DNA from: Microbacterium endophyticum
GTDB lineage: Bacteria; Actinomycetota; Actinomycetes; Actinomycetales; Microbacteriaceae
DNA length: 64,000 nucleotides
NCBI RefSeq assembly: GCF_011047135.1
Contig: NZ_CP049255.1
Span: 992,001 to 1,056,000 of the forward strand
Reading direction: 5' to 3'
The translations under genes were made by a program, and so were the position numbers. Under the pieces are notes generated by a model that was not told the DNA's origin, ran no database searches, and worked only from the letters and a program-made list of their open reading frames with translations. Shown piece by piece: positions 30,589 through 38,639 of the stretch; within the stretch, counting starts at the first letter, position 1; each line of letters opens with the position of its first letter.

Positions 30589-32133
30589 TTACTTGCCTGC
30601 CGCTGCGGGTCCGTAGACCTCGATTTCGGAGAGGGTCATCCAGGTGTCGCTGGTCTTGTTGCTGAAGACCACTCGCATGCCGCTCGCGAGTACGGGTTCG
30701 CTGTCGACGGTCATGCTGAGATCGGATGCCGTATTGGCATAGGGCCATTCGGTGGTACTTGCTGGCAGGTCGACCCACCCACCGATGAGGTCGCGGTACT
30801 GCACAGTGACCGAGCCGATGTTCTGCTTGCCTGCGATATCGAACACGGCAGCACCGGTCACCTGACGCGGCTGATCGAAGTAGAAGGACACACTGTTGGG
30901 GTTGACCCGGTTGGCGGCCCCGCCGCTTCGCCAGTCGGCGAAGCCCGTGACATTACGCACACCGTCGGTGAGCGCGAACGTGGTGCCATCTTTGAACGTG
31001 TAGGCAACGTGGACGCCACCGGTGCGGAGGATGTTGACCTGCTCGGCAGCGGTAATCGTGACCACGAGGTTGGCGGTGAAACCAGTGCCCCCAGTCGCCG
31101 GCACAGTGAAGGTGCCCTCTCGAGCGGTGGCGTCGGTCGGAACAGCCGACCAGTCCCACGCGACGGGAGATGTGACGGTGACGTCAGACCCAGAAATCGT
31201 GCGTTCGACAGTTTTTGGCGCTGCCATCCGGAGTTCCTTCAGCGTGACGCCGACGTAGCTCGAAAGCACGGTGTCGCGCGCGTCCCCGACCGAGCCGACG
31301 AGATACTCGGCGGTGACGGGAACCGCCTCGCCGAAGTAACCGGTCGCTGTGCCGTTGACGACGACTGTGCCGTCGGCATCCCATACCGTTTCATCGATTG
31401 CTTGCCACTCGATGGGTGCGAGCGTCTGGTTCAGACCCCAGCTGTAGCGGGCTGTCGCCGACGTGGGAAGAGTGGGGGCCACGCCACTTTCGGTACGTGC
31501 GGTGAAAGTATCGACGACGGGCGTCAACGAACGCATGACCCACTTCTGCACCGCGGCGGTGCCCGCATCGTACGTCTGGATCTCTGAGCCGTTGTCGGTC
31601 TTCCAGTTGTACATGTCGAGGGCGGCAGTCATACCGTTCTTGTCGCGCTGCACGTTCTGGAGGTAGACAGCGCCGTTGCCAGCATCGACTGCTTTCCACT
31701 GCGCGTAGGGGTCCGCCGCCGCCTCATCGACAGTCATACTCGACAGGTCCAGATAGCGGTAGTACTCGTCGTCGTTGGCCCGGCGGATGAGAACCTCGCC
31801 CGCATCGTTCGTGAACACGTACGTGCGGTCAGCACCCGTGACGGGATAGGCGACAACGGCCTGTGCCGTGATGTCGGCAGCGGTTTCGGCACGCGCGAAG
31901 ATCGCGGCGGCAGCGGTCCACGCGGCATCCGGGCCGGTTGCTTGCGCACCGTCGTTGCCGATCTCGAGCACTTTGCCGGAGGCGTGCACGTTCTCGATCA
32001 CGTAGTGCTCTGGCGCACCAACGAGTTCGGACTCAGCTTCGGCGGATGCGGGCGCTGCCACCGCAAGAGCCAGGGCTACGATGCCGGTCGCAGCAAGAAT
32101 GTTCCGGATTTTCCGGCGGATGTTGTGTCTCAT
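30589..32133 (-). CDS. secreted protein with ricin-like, Ig-like and F5/8-type C domains
   Basis: The product is 514 aa from ATG 32133, with AAGGAG upstream (11 nt away); an earlier GTG at 32163 is possible. A signal peptide ends near APASAEA. Residues about 45-190 resemble a ricin-type beta-trefoil (QW-type motifs such as YAQWKAVD and VQKWVM). A stretch with WQAIDETVWDADGTVVVNGT is typical of the bacterial Ig-like group 4 domain, and the last ~140 residues look like an F5/8-type C carbohydrate-binding domain. No catalytic domain is seen. It probably binds glycans on surfaces and may be co-expressed with the downstream phosphoesterase. Confidence 0.8.
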   Translation of the reverse strand: MRHNIRRKIRNILAATGIVALALAVAAPASAEAESELVGAPEHYVIENVHASGKVLEIGNDGAQATGPDAAWTAAAAIFARAETAADITAQAVVAYPVTGADRTYVFTNDAGEVLIRRANDDEYYRYLDLSSMTVDEAAADPYAQWKAVDAGNGAVYLQNVQRDKNGMTAALDMYNWKTDNGSEIQTYDAGTAAVQKWVMRSLTPVVDTFTARTESGVAPTLPTSATARYSWGLNQTLAPIEWQAIDETVWDADGTVVVNGTATGYFGEAVPVTAEYLVGSVGDARDTVLSSYVGVTLKELRMAAPKTVERTISGSDVTVTSPVAWDWSAVPTDATAREGTFTVPATGGTGFTANLVVTITAAEQVNILRTGGVHVAYTFKDGTTFALTDGVRNVTGFADWRSGGAANRVNPNSVSFYFDQPRQVTGAAVFDIAGKQNIGSVTVQYRDLIGGWVDLPASTTEWPYANTASDLSMTVDSEPVLASGMRVVFSNKTSDTWMTLSEIEVYGPAAAGK

Positions 32134-32213
32134 TCGGGTGAGAACTCCTTTCACACGGCGCACCGGGGGGAGCGCGCCGCGAAGAACCTATCGAGACGAA
32201 ATGCGCCAGCTGG

Positions 32214-32231
32214 GAGTGTTGCGGAACACTC
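32214..32231. promoter_or_regulatory. 18-bp palindrome upstream of the secreted-protein operon
   Basis: GAGTGTT and AACACTC are exact inverted copies around GCGG, about 80 bp before the 32133 start. A second perfect palindrome, ATTCATATGAAT, lies at 32249-32260. Either could be an operator for the 32133 gene or for the divergent 32429 gene. Confidence 0.45.
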
Positions 32232-32294
32232 GGTGAACGCCAGAAATCATTCATATGAATCTGGGCAGCACCCCTCAGCGACCCCCTTCTTGTT

Positions 32295-32378
32295 CGCCGA
32301 AACGCTGCTGCTCGGGCCGACACGCCGGGCCACCACACACGGGCCGGCGTGTTGGGCGACAAGAGCAGCGTTTCGGCG
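32295..32378. repeat. intergenic palindromic element C
   Basis: CGCCGAAACGCTGCT (32295-32309) pairs perfectly with AGCAGCGTTTCGGCG (32364-32378), and ACGCCGG pairs with CCGGCGT further in. The terminal arms match element B. It lies between divergent genes. Confidence 0.85.
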
Positions 32379-32428
32379 AGAGGGAATGGGCGAGAGGGAA
32401 AGAAGCAGCCGGGTGCGACACTGGGGGC

Positions 32429-32917
32429 ATGCGCATTGTGCTGAAGTTCGTCATCGACTGCGACGCCGACGCGGCATGGCGCGCGCTGCACTCACCCAGG
32501 GCCGTCGCCGAGCTCTATGGGCCGTTCGTCGACATGCAGCCGCTTGCCCCGCTCCCCACGAGCTGGGTCTCCGGCGACAGTGCGGGTGTCGGCCTTTACC
32601 TCGGTGGGCTCATCCCCATGGGCCGGCAGCTCATTGCGATCAGCGACCGCGAAACCGAAGACGCAAACGGCCCCGTCCGCATTTTTCGAGACAGCGGGAT
32701 GCCGCTCACCGGCCCCCTCGCAACCCTCGACGTGTGGGATCACCAAATGGCGATCTCAGCCGTTCCCGGCGACCCGTCGAAGAGCATCTGGCGCGACCGC
32801 CTCGTGATTCGCGGCGCTATCGCACCACTCATGTGGCCGGTCATGTGGGCCGCGTGGCAGTGGCGCTCCATTCGCATTCGCGCGCTTGCCCCGACGTGGC
32901 GCGATCGCACCGAGTAG
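32429..32917 (+). CDS. SRPBCC-like small protein
   Basis: The product is 162 aa. The beginning (VLKFVIDCDADAAWRALHSPRAVAELYGPF) and the alternation of strands ending in a C-terminal Trp-rich helix (WPVMWAAWQWRSIRIRAL) fit a SRPBCC/START-like ligand-binding fold, but the match is weak. No signal peptide. The ATG 32429 is preceded by GGGGG only 1-2 nt upstream, so the exact start is uncertain. It is convergent with the MocR-type gene, whose end lies 4 bp away. Ligand unknown. Confidence 0.65.
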   Translation: MRIVLKFVIDCDADAAWRALHSPRAVAELYGPFVDMQPLAPLPTSWVSGDSAGVGLYLGGLIPMGRQLIAISDRETEDANGPVRIFRDSGMPLTGPLATLDVWDHQMAISAVPGDPSKSIWRDRLVIRGAIAPLMWPVMWAAWQWRSIRIRALAPTWRDRTE

Positions 32918-32921
32918 TCAC

Positions 32922-34265
32922 CTACACCGGTACTGCACGGGATGCCGCGGCCAGCTCTGCTGCGACCGCATCCGCTCCTTCGGCGACGAGGCCGGCGGTG
33001 ACACGCACGAAGTCTCCGCTGCTCCCCCGCGCGGCCACGAAGGATGAGCCACCCGCAACGGCGATGCCCGCCGCCGCCAAGTGCACAAGGGCCGCTCTTT
33101 CTTGCAGAACGGGGAGCCACAGGTTGACGCCGTCAGGAGTGGGCACATCGATTCCTTGTCGTGCGAGGGCGCGCACGACGGCAGCAACCCGGTCACGGTA
33201 GGTGAGGCGCGCGCGAGCGACAGCCCGCGCCGAGTCATCGTCGGTGAGCAGTTCCCAGAGCACGTTTTGCAGCAGGCGTGATGTCCAGCCGGGCCCGAGC
33301 ATGCGGCGAGCGATGACCCGTTCGATGAGCCACGTTGGTCCGCCGACCGCCGCGATTCGAAGGTCGGGCCCGTGCGACTTCGAATAGCTGCGAACATGCA
33401 CAACCTGCTCGGGTAGCCAGGTGGCGAGCGTCACATCGGGCGCCATCGAAATCGCACCCGAGTGGTCATCTTCGACAATGACGATTCGTTCACCATCGCG
33501 GGCGGCTCCGATGACGTCGGCGAGCGCGCCGGCACGCTCCGCGGTCATCGATGCGCCGGTGGGGTTCTGCGCCCGAGGCTGGATGATCACTGCGGCCGGG
33601 CGGAGCGCGAGCGAATGTGCCAAGGAGCGGGGCACAATCCCCTCTTCGTCGAGTTCCACAGTGACCGCCTCGCCACCGAGAGCTTCAACGAGATCAAAAA
33701 AGTAGGGAAATCCTGGAGATTCAACGACGACACGGTCGCCGAATTTCACTATCTGTTCGAGCACGCGCGAAATCCCGTCGAGCGCGCCATCAACCACGGT
33801 GATGCTTTCAGCGGGAACGGGCCATGTCCCTTGCAGAACAGCTGCGAGCTCCGGCAGCACCGGCAGATCGTGATACCTACCGGTCTCAGCGCGCGGCGTT
33901 ACCCGCGCAAACACCGGTCCAAGAGGCGGCAGTAGCAGGGGGTCGGGGGTGCCGAGCGAAAGATCGAACCCTGTGCTCTCGCCGCGTGCGCTCAGCCCCT
34001 GTACGCGGGGCGTCAACCAGTCGCGGCGCGTCGTTCTCACGAAGGTGCCGGCTCGCCCACGAGACACGATCAGACCAGTGCGGGTAAGCGCCTGCCATGC
34101 AGCGCTTACGGTCGCCGGGCTCACGGCGAGGTCAGCCGCGATATCGCGAACGGTCGGCAGGCGGTCACCCGGCGCAAGCACCCCTTCGCTGATGAGGCGG
34201 GCCAGCACCCCCGCGATTCCCTGGGGAGTGCGGTCCGAAAACTCGACGTCGATTGCCACGCACAC
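32922..34265 (-). CDS. MocR-type (GntR winged helix plus aminotransferase fold) transcriptional regulator
   Basis: The product is 447 aa. An N-terminal GntR helix-turn-helix (about residues 10-75: DRLPTVRDIAADLAVSPATVSAAWQAL) is joined to a fold-type I aminotransferase domain with the pyridoxal-phosphate lysine in SYSKSHGPDLR and NPTGASMTAERA. Such regulators sense PLP adducts of amino compounds. The gene is divergent from the pyrimidine catabolic operon, with 156 bp between them, so it probably controls that operon, perhaps in response to beta-alanine or a related amine (inference). Two ACCGGT direct repeats lie in the shared region. The start is GTG 34265; GTG 34259 is also possible. Confidence 0.9.
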   Translation of the reverse strand: MCVAIDVEFSDRTPQGIAGVLARLISEGVLAPGDRLPTVRDIAADLAVSPATVSAAWQALTRTGLIVSRGRAGTFVRTTRRDWLTPRVQGLSARGESTGFDLSLGTPDPLLLPPLGPVFARVTPRAETGRYHDLPVLPELAAVLQGTWPVPAESITVVDGALDGISRVLEQIVKFGDRVVVESPGFPYFFDLVEALGGEAVTVELDEEGIVPRSLAHSLALRPAAVIIQPRAQNPTGASMTAERAGALADVIGAARDGERIVIVEDDHSGAISMAPDVTLATWLPEQVVHVRSYSKSHGPDLRIAAVGGPTWLIERVIARRMLGPGWTSRLLQNVLWELLTDDDSARAVARARLTYRDRVAAVVRALARQGIDVPTPDGVNLWLPVLQERAALVHLAAAGIAVAGGSSFVAARGSSGDFVRVTAGLVAEGADAVAAELAAASRAVPV

Positions 34266-34360
34266 CTGCCTCTCAGTGCGCGCCAGGCTTTACCACCGCG
34301 TCACAGGCCGAAACCGAAGAGAAATGTTCAGAGAGAAAGATAACAGAACGGGGCCGACCT

Positions 34361-34378
34361 ACCGGTTCGCACACCGGT
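34361..34378. promoter_or_regulatory. ACCGGT direct repeat, candidate MocR operator
   Basis: ACCGGT occurs at 34361-34366 and 34373-34378, 12 bp apart, about 45-60 bp before the nitrilase start. MocR regulators such as GabR and PdxR are known to bind direct repeats in divergent promoters. Confidence 0.45.
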
Positions 34379-34421
34379 CCCCGTCTCAGCAAGGGTTCTC
34401 CCCACACTGACGGAGGCAACC

Positions 34422-35270
34422 ATGACGACGGTACGCGCAGCAATCACGCAGACGACCTGGACTGGCGACAAAGAGTCGATGCTCGACAAGCACGAGCAAT
34501 TCGCTCGGGATGCCGCGGCGGCAGGTGCCGAGATCATCTGTTTTCAAGAGCTCTTTTACGGCCCGTATTTCGGTATTACGCAAGATAAGAAGTACTACCG
34601 ATACGCCGAGCCGGCCGATGGGCCCATCGTGCAGCGGTTCGCCGCTCTTGCAAAAGAGCTGCACATGGTCATGATTTTGCCGATCTACGAAGAAGAGCAG
34701 ACCGGCGTTTACTACAACACCGCGGTCGTCGTCGATGCCGACGGCACGATTCTCGGGTCGTACCGTAAGCACCACATTCCGCACGTGGAGAAGTTCTGGG
34801 AAAAGTTCTACTTTCGCCCTGGCAACATCGGGTACCCGGTCTTCGACACCGCCGTCGGCAAGGTGGGCGTCATTATTTGCTACGACCGCCACTTCCCCGA
34901 AGCGTGGCGCGAGCTCGGGTTGAACGGCGCACACCTCGCTTTCAACCCGAATGCTACAAAGCCCGGCCTCTCCAACCGCCTGTGGGAAGTGGAGCAGCCA
35001 GCGGCCGCTGTGGCGAACGGATATTTCGTTCTTGCCCCCAACCGCGTGGGCCGCGAAGACAACGAATACGGCGATGAGGCTGTGACTTTCTACGGCACGA
35101 GTCAGATTGTTGACCCGCGCGGCAACTATGTGGGCGACCTTGGCTCGGGCACCGACGAAGAGATCATCATCCGCGATCTCAACATGGACCTCGTTCAGGA
35201 GATGCGTGACGACTGGCAGTTCTACCGTGACCGCCGGCCGGACTCCTACGGCGAAATCACCGCACCGTAA
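34422..35270 (+). CDS. nitrilase-superfamily N-carbamoyl-beta-alanine amidohydrolase (beta-ureidopropionase) candidate
   Basis: The product is 282 aa. The catalytic triad is visible: Glu in CFQELFYGPYFG, Lys in YRKHHIPH and Cys in IICYDRHFPEAWREL. The combination of YRKHHIPHVEKFWEKFYFRPG with the CYDRHFPE loop is typical of beta-ureidopropionases and N-carbamoyl amino acid amidohydrolases. It would hydrolyse N-carbamoyl-beta-alanine (or the beta-aminoisobutyrate analogue) to the amino acid, CO2 and ammonia. It is first in the operon and has GGAGG 6 nt before the ATG. The dihydropyrimidinase gene follows after 29 bp. A hydantoin-derived carbamoyl amino acid is an alternative substrate. Confidence 0.9.
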   Translation: MTTVRAAITQTTWTGDKESMLDKHEQFARDAAAAGAEIICFQELFYGPYFGITQDKKYYRYAEPADGPIVQRFAALAKELHMVMILPIYEEEQTGVYYNTAVVVDADGTILGSYRKHHIPHVEKFWEKFYFRPGNIGYPVFDTAVGKVGVIICYDRHFPEAWRELGLNGAHLAFNPNATKPGLSNRLWEVEQPAAAVANGYFVLAPNRVGREDNEYGDEAVTFYGTSQIVDPRGNYVGDLGSGTDEEIIIRDLNMDLVQEMRDDWQFYRDRRPDSYGEITAP

Positions 35271-35299
35271 GCCCCCAGAAAGCACCCAGAGGAGCAATC

Positions 35300-36736
35300 A
35301 TGACTACGACCCTCATTACCGGCGGAACCGTTGTCTCGGCAACGGGACGTTCGCACGCCGATGTGCTGCTTGACGGAGACAAGATCGCGGCGGTGCTGCG
35401 CCCAGGTTCAGAACTGCTCGGCACCGACCTGCTGGCATCCGTTGATCGAGTGATCGATGCGAGCGGCAAGTACGTCATTCCCGGCGGCATCGATGCGCAC
35501 ACTCACATGCAGTTGCCATTTGGCGGGACCGCCGCAAGCGACACGTTCGAGACGGGCACGCGCGCAGCCGCGTGGGGCGGCACGACCACGATCGTCGACT
35601 TCGCTGTCCAGACCTACGGCGAGCGCGTCGAAGAGGGCCTCGCGAAATGGCATGAGCTCGCGGCGGGCAACTGCGCCATCGACTACGGCTTTCACCAGAT
35701 CATCGGCGGCGTCGATGACAACTCGCTCGCAATGATGCCGAAGCTGATCGATGAGGGCATCACGAGCTTCAAAATGTTCATGGCCTATCCCGGTGTCTTC
35801 TACTCCGATGACGCGAAGATCCTGAAGGCCATGCAGGTCGCCGCCGACACCGGGCTTCTCACGATGATGCACGCCGAAAATGGTCCGGTCATCGACGTTT
35901 TGGCCGAACAACTGATCGCGGCGGGCAAGACCGACCCGTACAACCACGGACTCGCGCGCGTCTGGCAGGCCGAAGAAGAAGCAACTCATCGCGCGATCAT
36001 GCTCGGCAACATCACCGGCGCCCCGCTCTACATCGTGCACGTGAGCGCAAGACAGGCCGTTGAGCAGTTGGCGCTCGCTCGAGACCGAGGGCAGAACGTC
36101 TTCGGCGAAACGTGCCCGCAGTACCTGTATTTGTCGCTCGAAGAGCAGCTGGGCGCGTCGAGCGAGGAATGGGGCTCGTTCGAGGGCGCGAAGTGGGTCT
36201 GTTCCACGCCGCTGCGCTCTCGTGCCGAGGGCCACCAAGACCACATGTGGCGAGCTCTTCGCACCAACGACCTACAAATGGTGTCGACCGACCACTGCCC
36301 GTTCTGCATGAAGGGGCAAAAAGAACTCGGTCTCGGAGACTTCCGAAAGATTCCGAACGGCATCGGTTCTGTCGAACACCGCCTCGACCTCATGTATCAA
36401 GGGGTCGTCACGGGCGAAATCACCCTCGAGCGCTGGGTCGAACTCACCTCGACCACGCCCGCGCGCATGTTCGGGATGTACGGCAAAAAGGGCGTTATCC
36501 AGCCCGGCGCCGATGGCGACGTCGTGATCTACGACCCCAACGGGCACACGTCGATCGGTTACGACAAGACGCACCACATGAACATGGATCACTCCGCCTG
36601 GGAGGGGTTCGAAATCGATGGACACGTCGACACCGTGATCTCCAAAGGCAAGGTCATCGTGGATAACAACGAGTACCTCGGCGCCAAGGGCGATGGCGCG
36701 TTCATCAAGCGCGGCCTCAGCCAGTACCTGATTTAA
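35300..36736 (+). CDS. hydA: dihydropyrimidinase / hydantoinase
   Basis: The product is 478 aa, the usual length. It is a metal-dependent amidohydrolase: metal site GGIDAHTHMQLPFGG near residue 55; ITSFKMFMAYPGVF, where Lys is the carboxylated bridging residue; metal His in MMHAENGPVID and IVHVSARQA; and Asp in STDHCPF. The ending MNMDHSAWEGFEIDG is typical of the hydantoinase/dihydropyrimidinase branch. It opens 5,6-dihydrouracil or dihydrothymine (or hydantoins) to the N-carbamoyl amino acid used by the preceding enzyme. The start has AGAGGAG upstream. The LLM gene follows 8 bp after its stop. Confidence 0.94.
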   Translation: MTTTLITGGTVVSATGRSHADVLLDGDKIAAVLRPGSELLGTDLLASVDRVIDASGKYVIPGGIDAHTHMQLPFGGTAASDTFETGTRAAAWGGTTTIVDFAVQTYGERVEEGLAKWHELAAGNCAIDYGFHQIIGGVDDNSLAMMPKLIDEGITSFKMFMAYPGVFYSDDAKILKAMQVAADTGLLTMMHAENGPVIDVLAEQLIAAGKTDPYNHGLARVWQAEEEATHRAIMLGNITGAPLYIVHVSARQAVEQLALARDRGQNVFGETCPQYLYLSLEEQLGASSEEWGSFEGAKWVCSTPLRSRAEGHQDHMWRALRTNDLQMVSTDHCPFCMKGQKELGLGDFRKIPNGIGSVEHRLDLMYQGVVTGEITLERWVELTSTTPARMFGMYGKKGVIQPGADGDVVIYDPNGHTSIGYDKTHHMNMDHSAWEGFEIDGHVDTVISKGKVIVDNNEYLGAKGDGAFIKRGLSQYLI

Positions 36737-36744
36737 GGAACCCC

Positions 36745-37761
36745 ATGGACTTCGGAGTCGTTCTTCAAACCAACCCGCCGGCAGCGCGGACAATCCAGCT
36801 CGCAACTCTCGCCGAAGCGCACGGTTTCAGTCACGTGTGGACCTTCGACTCGCACCTGTTGTGGGAAGAGCCCTACGTCATCCACTCCGCGATTCTCGCC
36901 GCCACTCGCCGCATCACCGTCGGCCCGTTCGTGACGAACCCGGCGACTCGCGATTGGACAGTGACGGCATCCGTTTTCGCCACGCTCAATGAGATGTATG
37001 GCAACCGCACGATCTGCGGAATCGGTCGGGGCGACTCTGCCGTGCGCGTGACGAACGGCAAGCCCGTCACGATGCGGGAGCTTCGCGAGTCGGTGCACGT
37101 CATTCGCGAACTCGGAAACTCGCGCGCCGTCGAATACAACGGTGCGACGGTGCAGTTTCCCTGGAGCCACGGCTCCGAACTCGACGTGTGGGTGGCGGCC
37201 TACGGCCCCATGGCGCTGAAACTCACCGGCGAAGTCGGTGACGGATTCATCTTGCAGCTTGCCGATCTCGACATCGCGGAGTGGATGATCAAGGTCGTGA
37301 AGGATGCCGCGGCCGCCGCCGGACGTGACCCCGAATCGATCGCGTTCTGCGTTGCCGCCCCGATGTACATCGGCAACGACCGGCAGCACATGCGGGACCA
37401 GTGCCGCTGGTTCGGTGGCATGGTGGGCAACCACGTCGCCGACATCGTGGCCAAATACGGCACCGACAGCGATGTTCCGCAGGCCCTCACCGACTACATC
37501 GCTGGGCGTCAGGGCTACGACTACAACAGCCACGGCAAAGCCGACAACGACCACGTCGATTTCGTACCCGACGACATCATCGACCGCTTCTGCCTGCTCG
37601 GCACCGCCGAAGAGCACATCGAAAAGCTCGAGAAGCTTCGCGCAATCGGTGTCACGCAGTTCGCCGGATACCTGCAGCACGACAACAAAGAAGAAACCAT
37701 GCGCGTCTACGGTGAGACCGTCATTCCCGCCCTCGGTGAAAGCGTGACGGCTACGTCATGA
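36745..37761 (+). CDS. LLM-class flavin/F420-type oxidoreductase of the pyrimidine operon (CPS_4043-like family)
   Basis: The product is 338 aa, a luciferase-like TIM barrel: MDFGVVLQTNPP at the start, TFDSHLLWEEPYVI, GRGDSAVRVTN and VWVAAYGPMALKLTG. The sequence style matches the family annotated as TIGR03842 F420-dependent oxidoreductase, whose members lie beside dihydropyrimidinase genes. The cofactor is not proved; FMN or F420 are both possible. The operon has the later enzymes of the reductive uracil pathway but no classical dihydropyrimidine dehydrogenase, so this protein might supply the reduction step (inference). It is preceded by AAGGAA and overlaps the permease start by 4 bp. Confidence 0.85.
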   Translation: MDFGVVLQTNPPAARTIQLATLAEAHGFSHVWTFDSHLLWEEPYVIHSAILAATRRITVGPFVTNPATRDWTVTASVFATLNEMYGNRTICGIGRGDSAVRVTNGKPVTMRELRESVHVIRELGNSRAVEYNGATVQFPWSHGSELDVWVAAYGPMALKLTGEVGDGFILQLADLDIAEWMIKVVKDAAAAAGRDPESIAFCVAAPMYIGNDRQHMRDQCRWFGGMVGNHVADIVAKYGTDSDVPQALTDYIAGRQGYDYNSHGKADNDHVDFVPDDIIDRFCLLGTAEEHIEKLEKLRAIGVTQFAGYLQHDNKEETMRVYGETVIPALGESVTATS

Positions 37762-38639
37762 CATCGCGTTGGCGAGCAGTGGTGTGGGGCGCGCTCGGCG
37801 TCATCGCCGTCGTCGCGCTGTGGGAGCTGTACAAGTGGGCGGGTCCGGCCGATGGCGTCGTGATCGGCAGCGAGCGCGATGGGTTACGAATCCTGCCCCG
37901 AACGCATGACCGGGCGATGCCCCATGTGTGGGTCATGGTCGCTCGCCTGTTCGAAGCGACGAGCGGCGCTTCGACACCACCGCTCTGGCTGACTGTCGTC
38001 GGTGGCATGGTCACGACCCTCGGCATCGCGGCGGTCGGCTGGCTCATCGGTGTGGTGGTCGGGATGCTGTTCGCGCTTCTCATGCAGCGGTGGCGTCTTG
38101 CGGAGTGGGGGCTTCTGCCCTGGATCGTCGTCTCGCAAACAGTGCCGCTCATCGCTTTCGCGCCGCTCGTGTCGCGAATCGGCTCACAGATCGATCGAAA
38201 CGTCATGCCATGGCCAGACTGGCTGTCGGTGGCGATCATCGCCTCGTACCTCGCGTTCTTCCCCGTTGCAGTCGGAGCCCTTCGAGGACTCAGCTCCCCG
38301 GATGCAATCCACAGCGACCTGATGCGAAGCTACGGCGCAAGCTACCTCCAGACGCTTCGCCAATTGCGGCTCCCGGCCGCCGTTCCCTATCTGTTGCCAG
38401 CCCTTCGGCTCGCCGCGGCAAACGCCGTTGTTGGCGCTGTCGTTGCCGAAGTGTCTATCGGCATGCGGGGCGGGCTCGGGCGCATGCTGCTGCAGATGGC
38501 CCAGTCTGCCTCTGCTGACCCGGCCCTCCCCTGGGCTCCAATATTTGGCGCCGTCGTGCTCGGGCTCGTGGCCGCGGGTTCGGTTGCGCTCCTTGGCGCC
38601 ACCCTCACGAAATACCGCCGCGGAGAGGCCACAGCATGA
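37758..38639 (+). CDS. ABC transporter permease (NMT1/THI5-type importer)
   Basis: The product is 293 aa with about six membrane helices and a BPD-transport loop around EAA-like ALRGLSSPDAIHSDLMRSYGASYLQTLRQLRLPAAVPYLLPALR. It belongs to the SsuC/TauC/ThiX permease group. A periplasmic-side extension of about 60 residues follows the first helix. The second permease (39445) is a distant paralogue, so the membrane part is likely a heterodimer. Start and stop overlap both neighbours by 4 bp. Substrate: probably a pyrimidine, dihydropyrimidine or ureido compound, judged by operon context only. Confidence 0.9.
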   Translation: MTSRWRAVVWGALGVIAVVALWELYKWAGPADGVVIGSERDGLRILPRTHDRAMPHVWVMVARLFEATSGASTPPLWLTVVGGMVTTLGIAAVGWLIGVVVGMLFALLMQRWRLAEWGLLPWIVVSQTVPLIAFAPLVSRIGSQIDRNVMPWPDWLSVAIIASYLAFFPVAVGALRGLSSPDAIHSDLMRSYGASYLQTLRQLRLPAAVPYLLPALRLAAANAVVGAVVAEVSIGMRGGLGRMLLQMAQSASADPALPWAPIFGAVVLGLVAAGSVALLGATLTKYRRGEATA

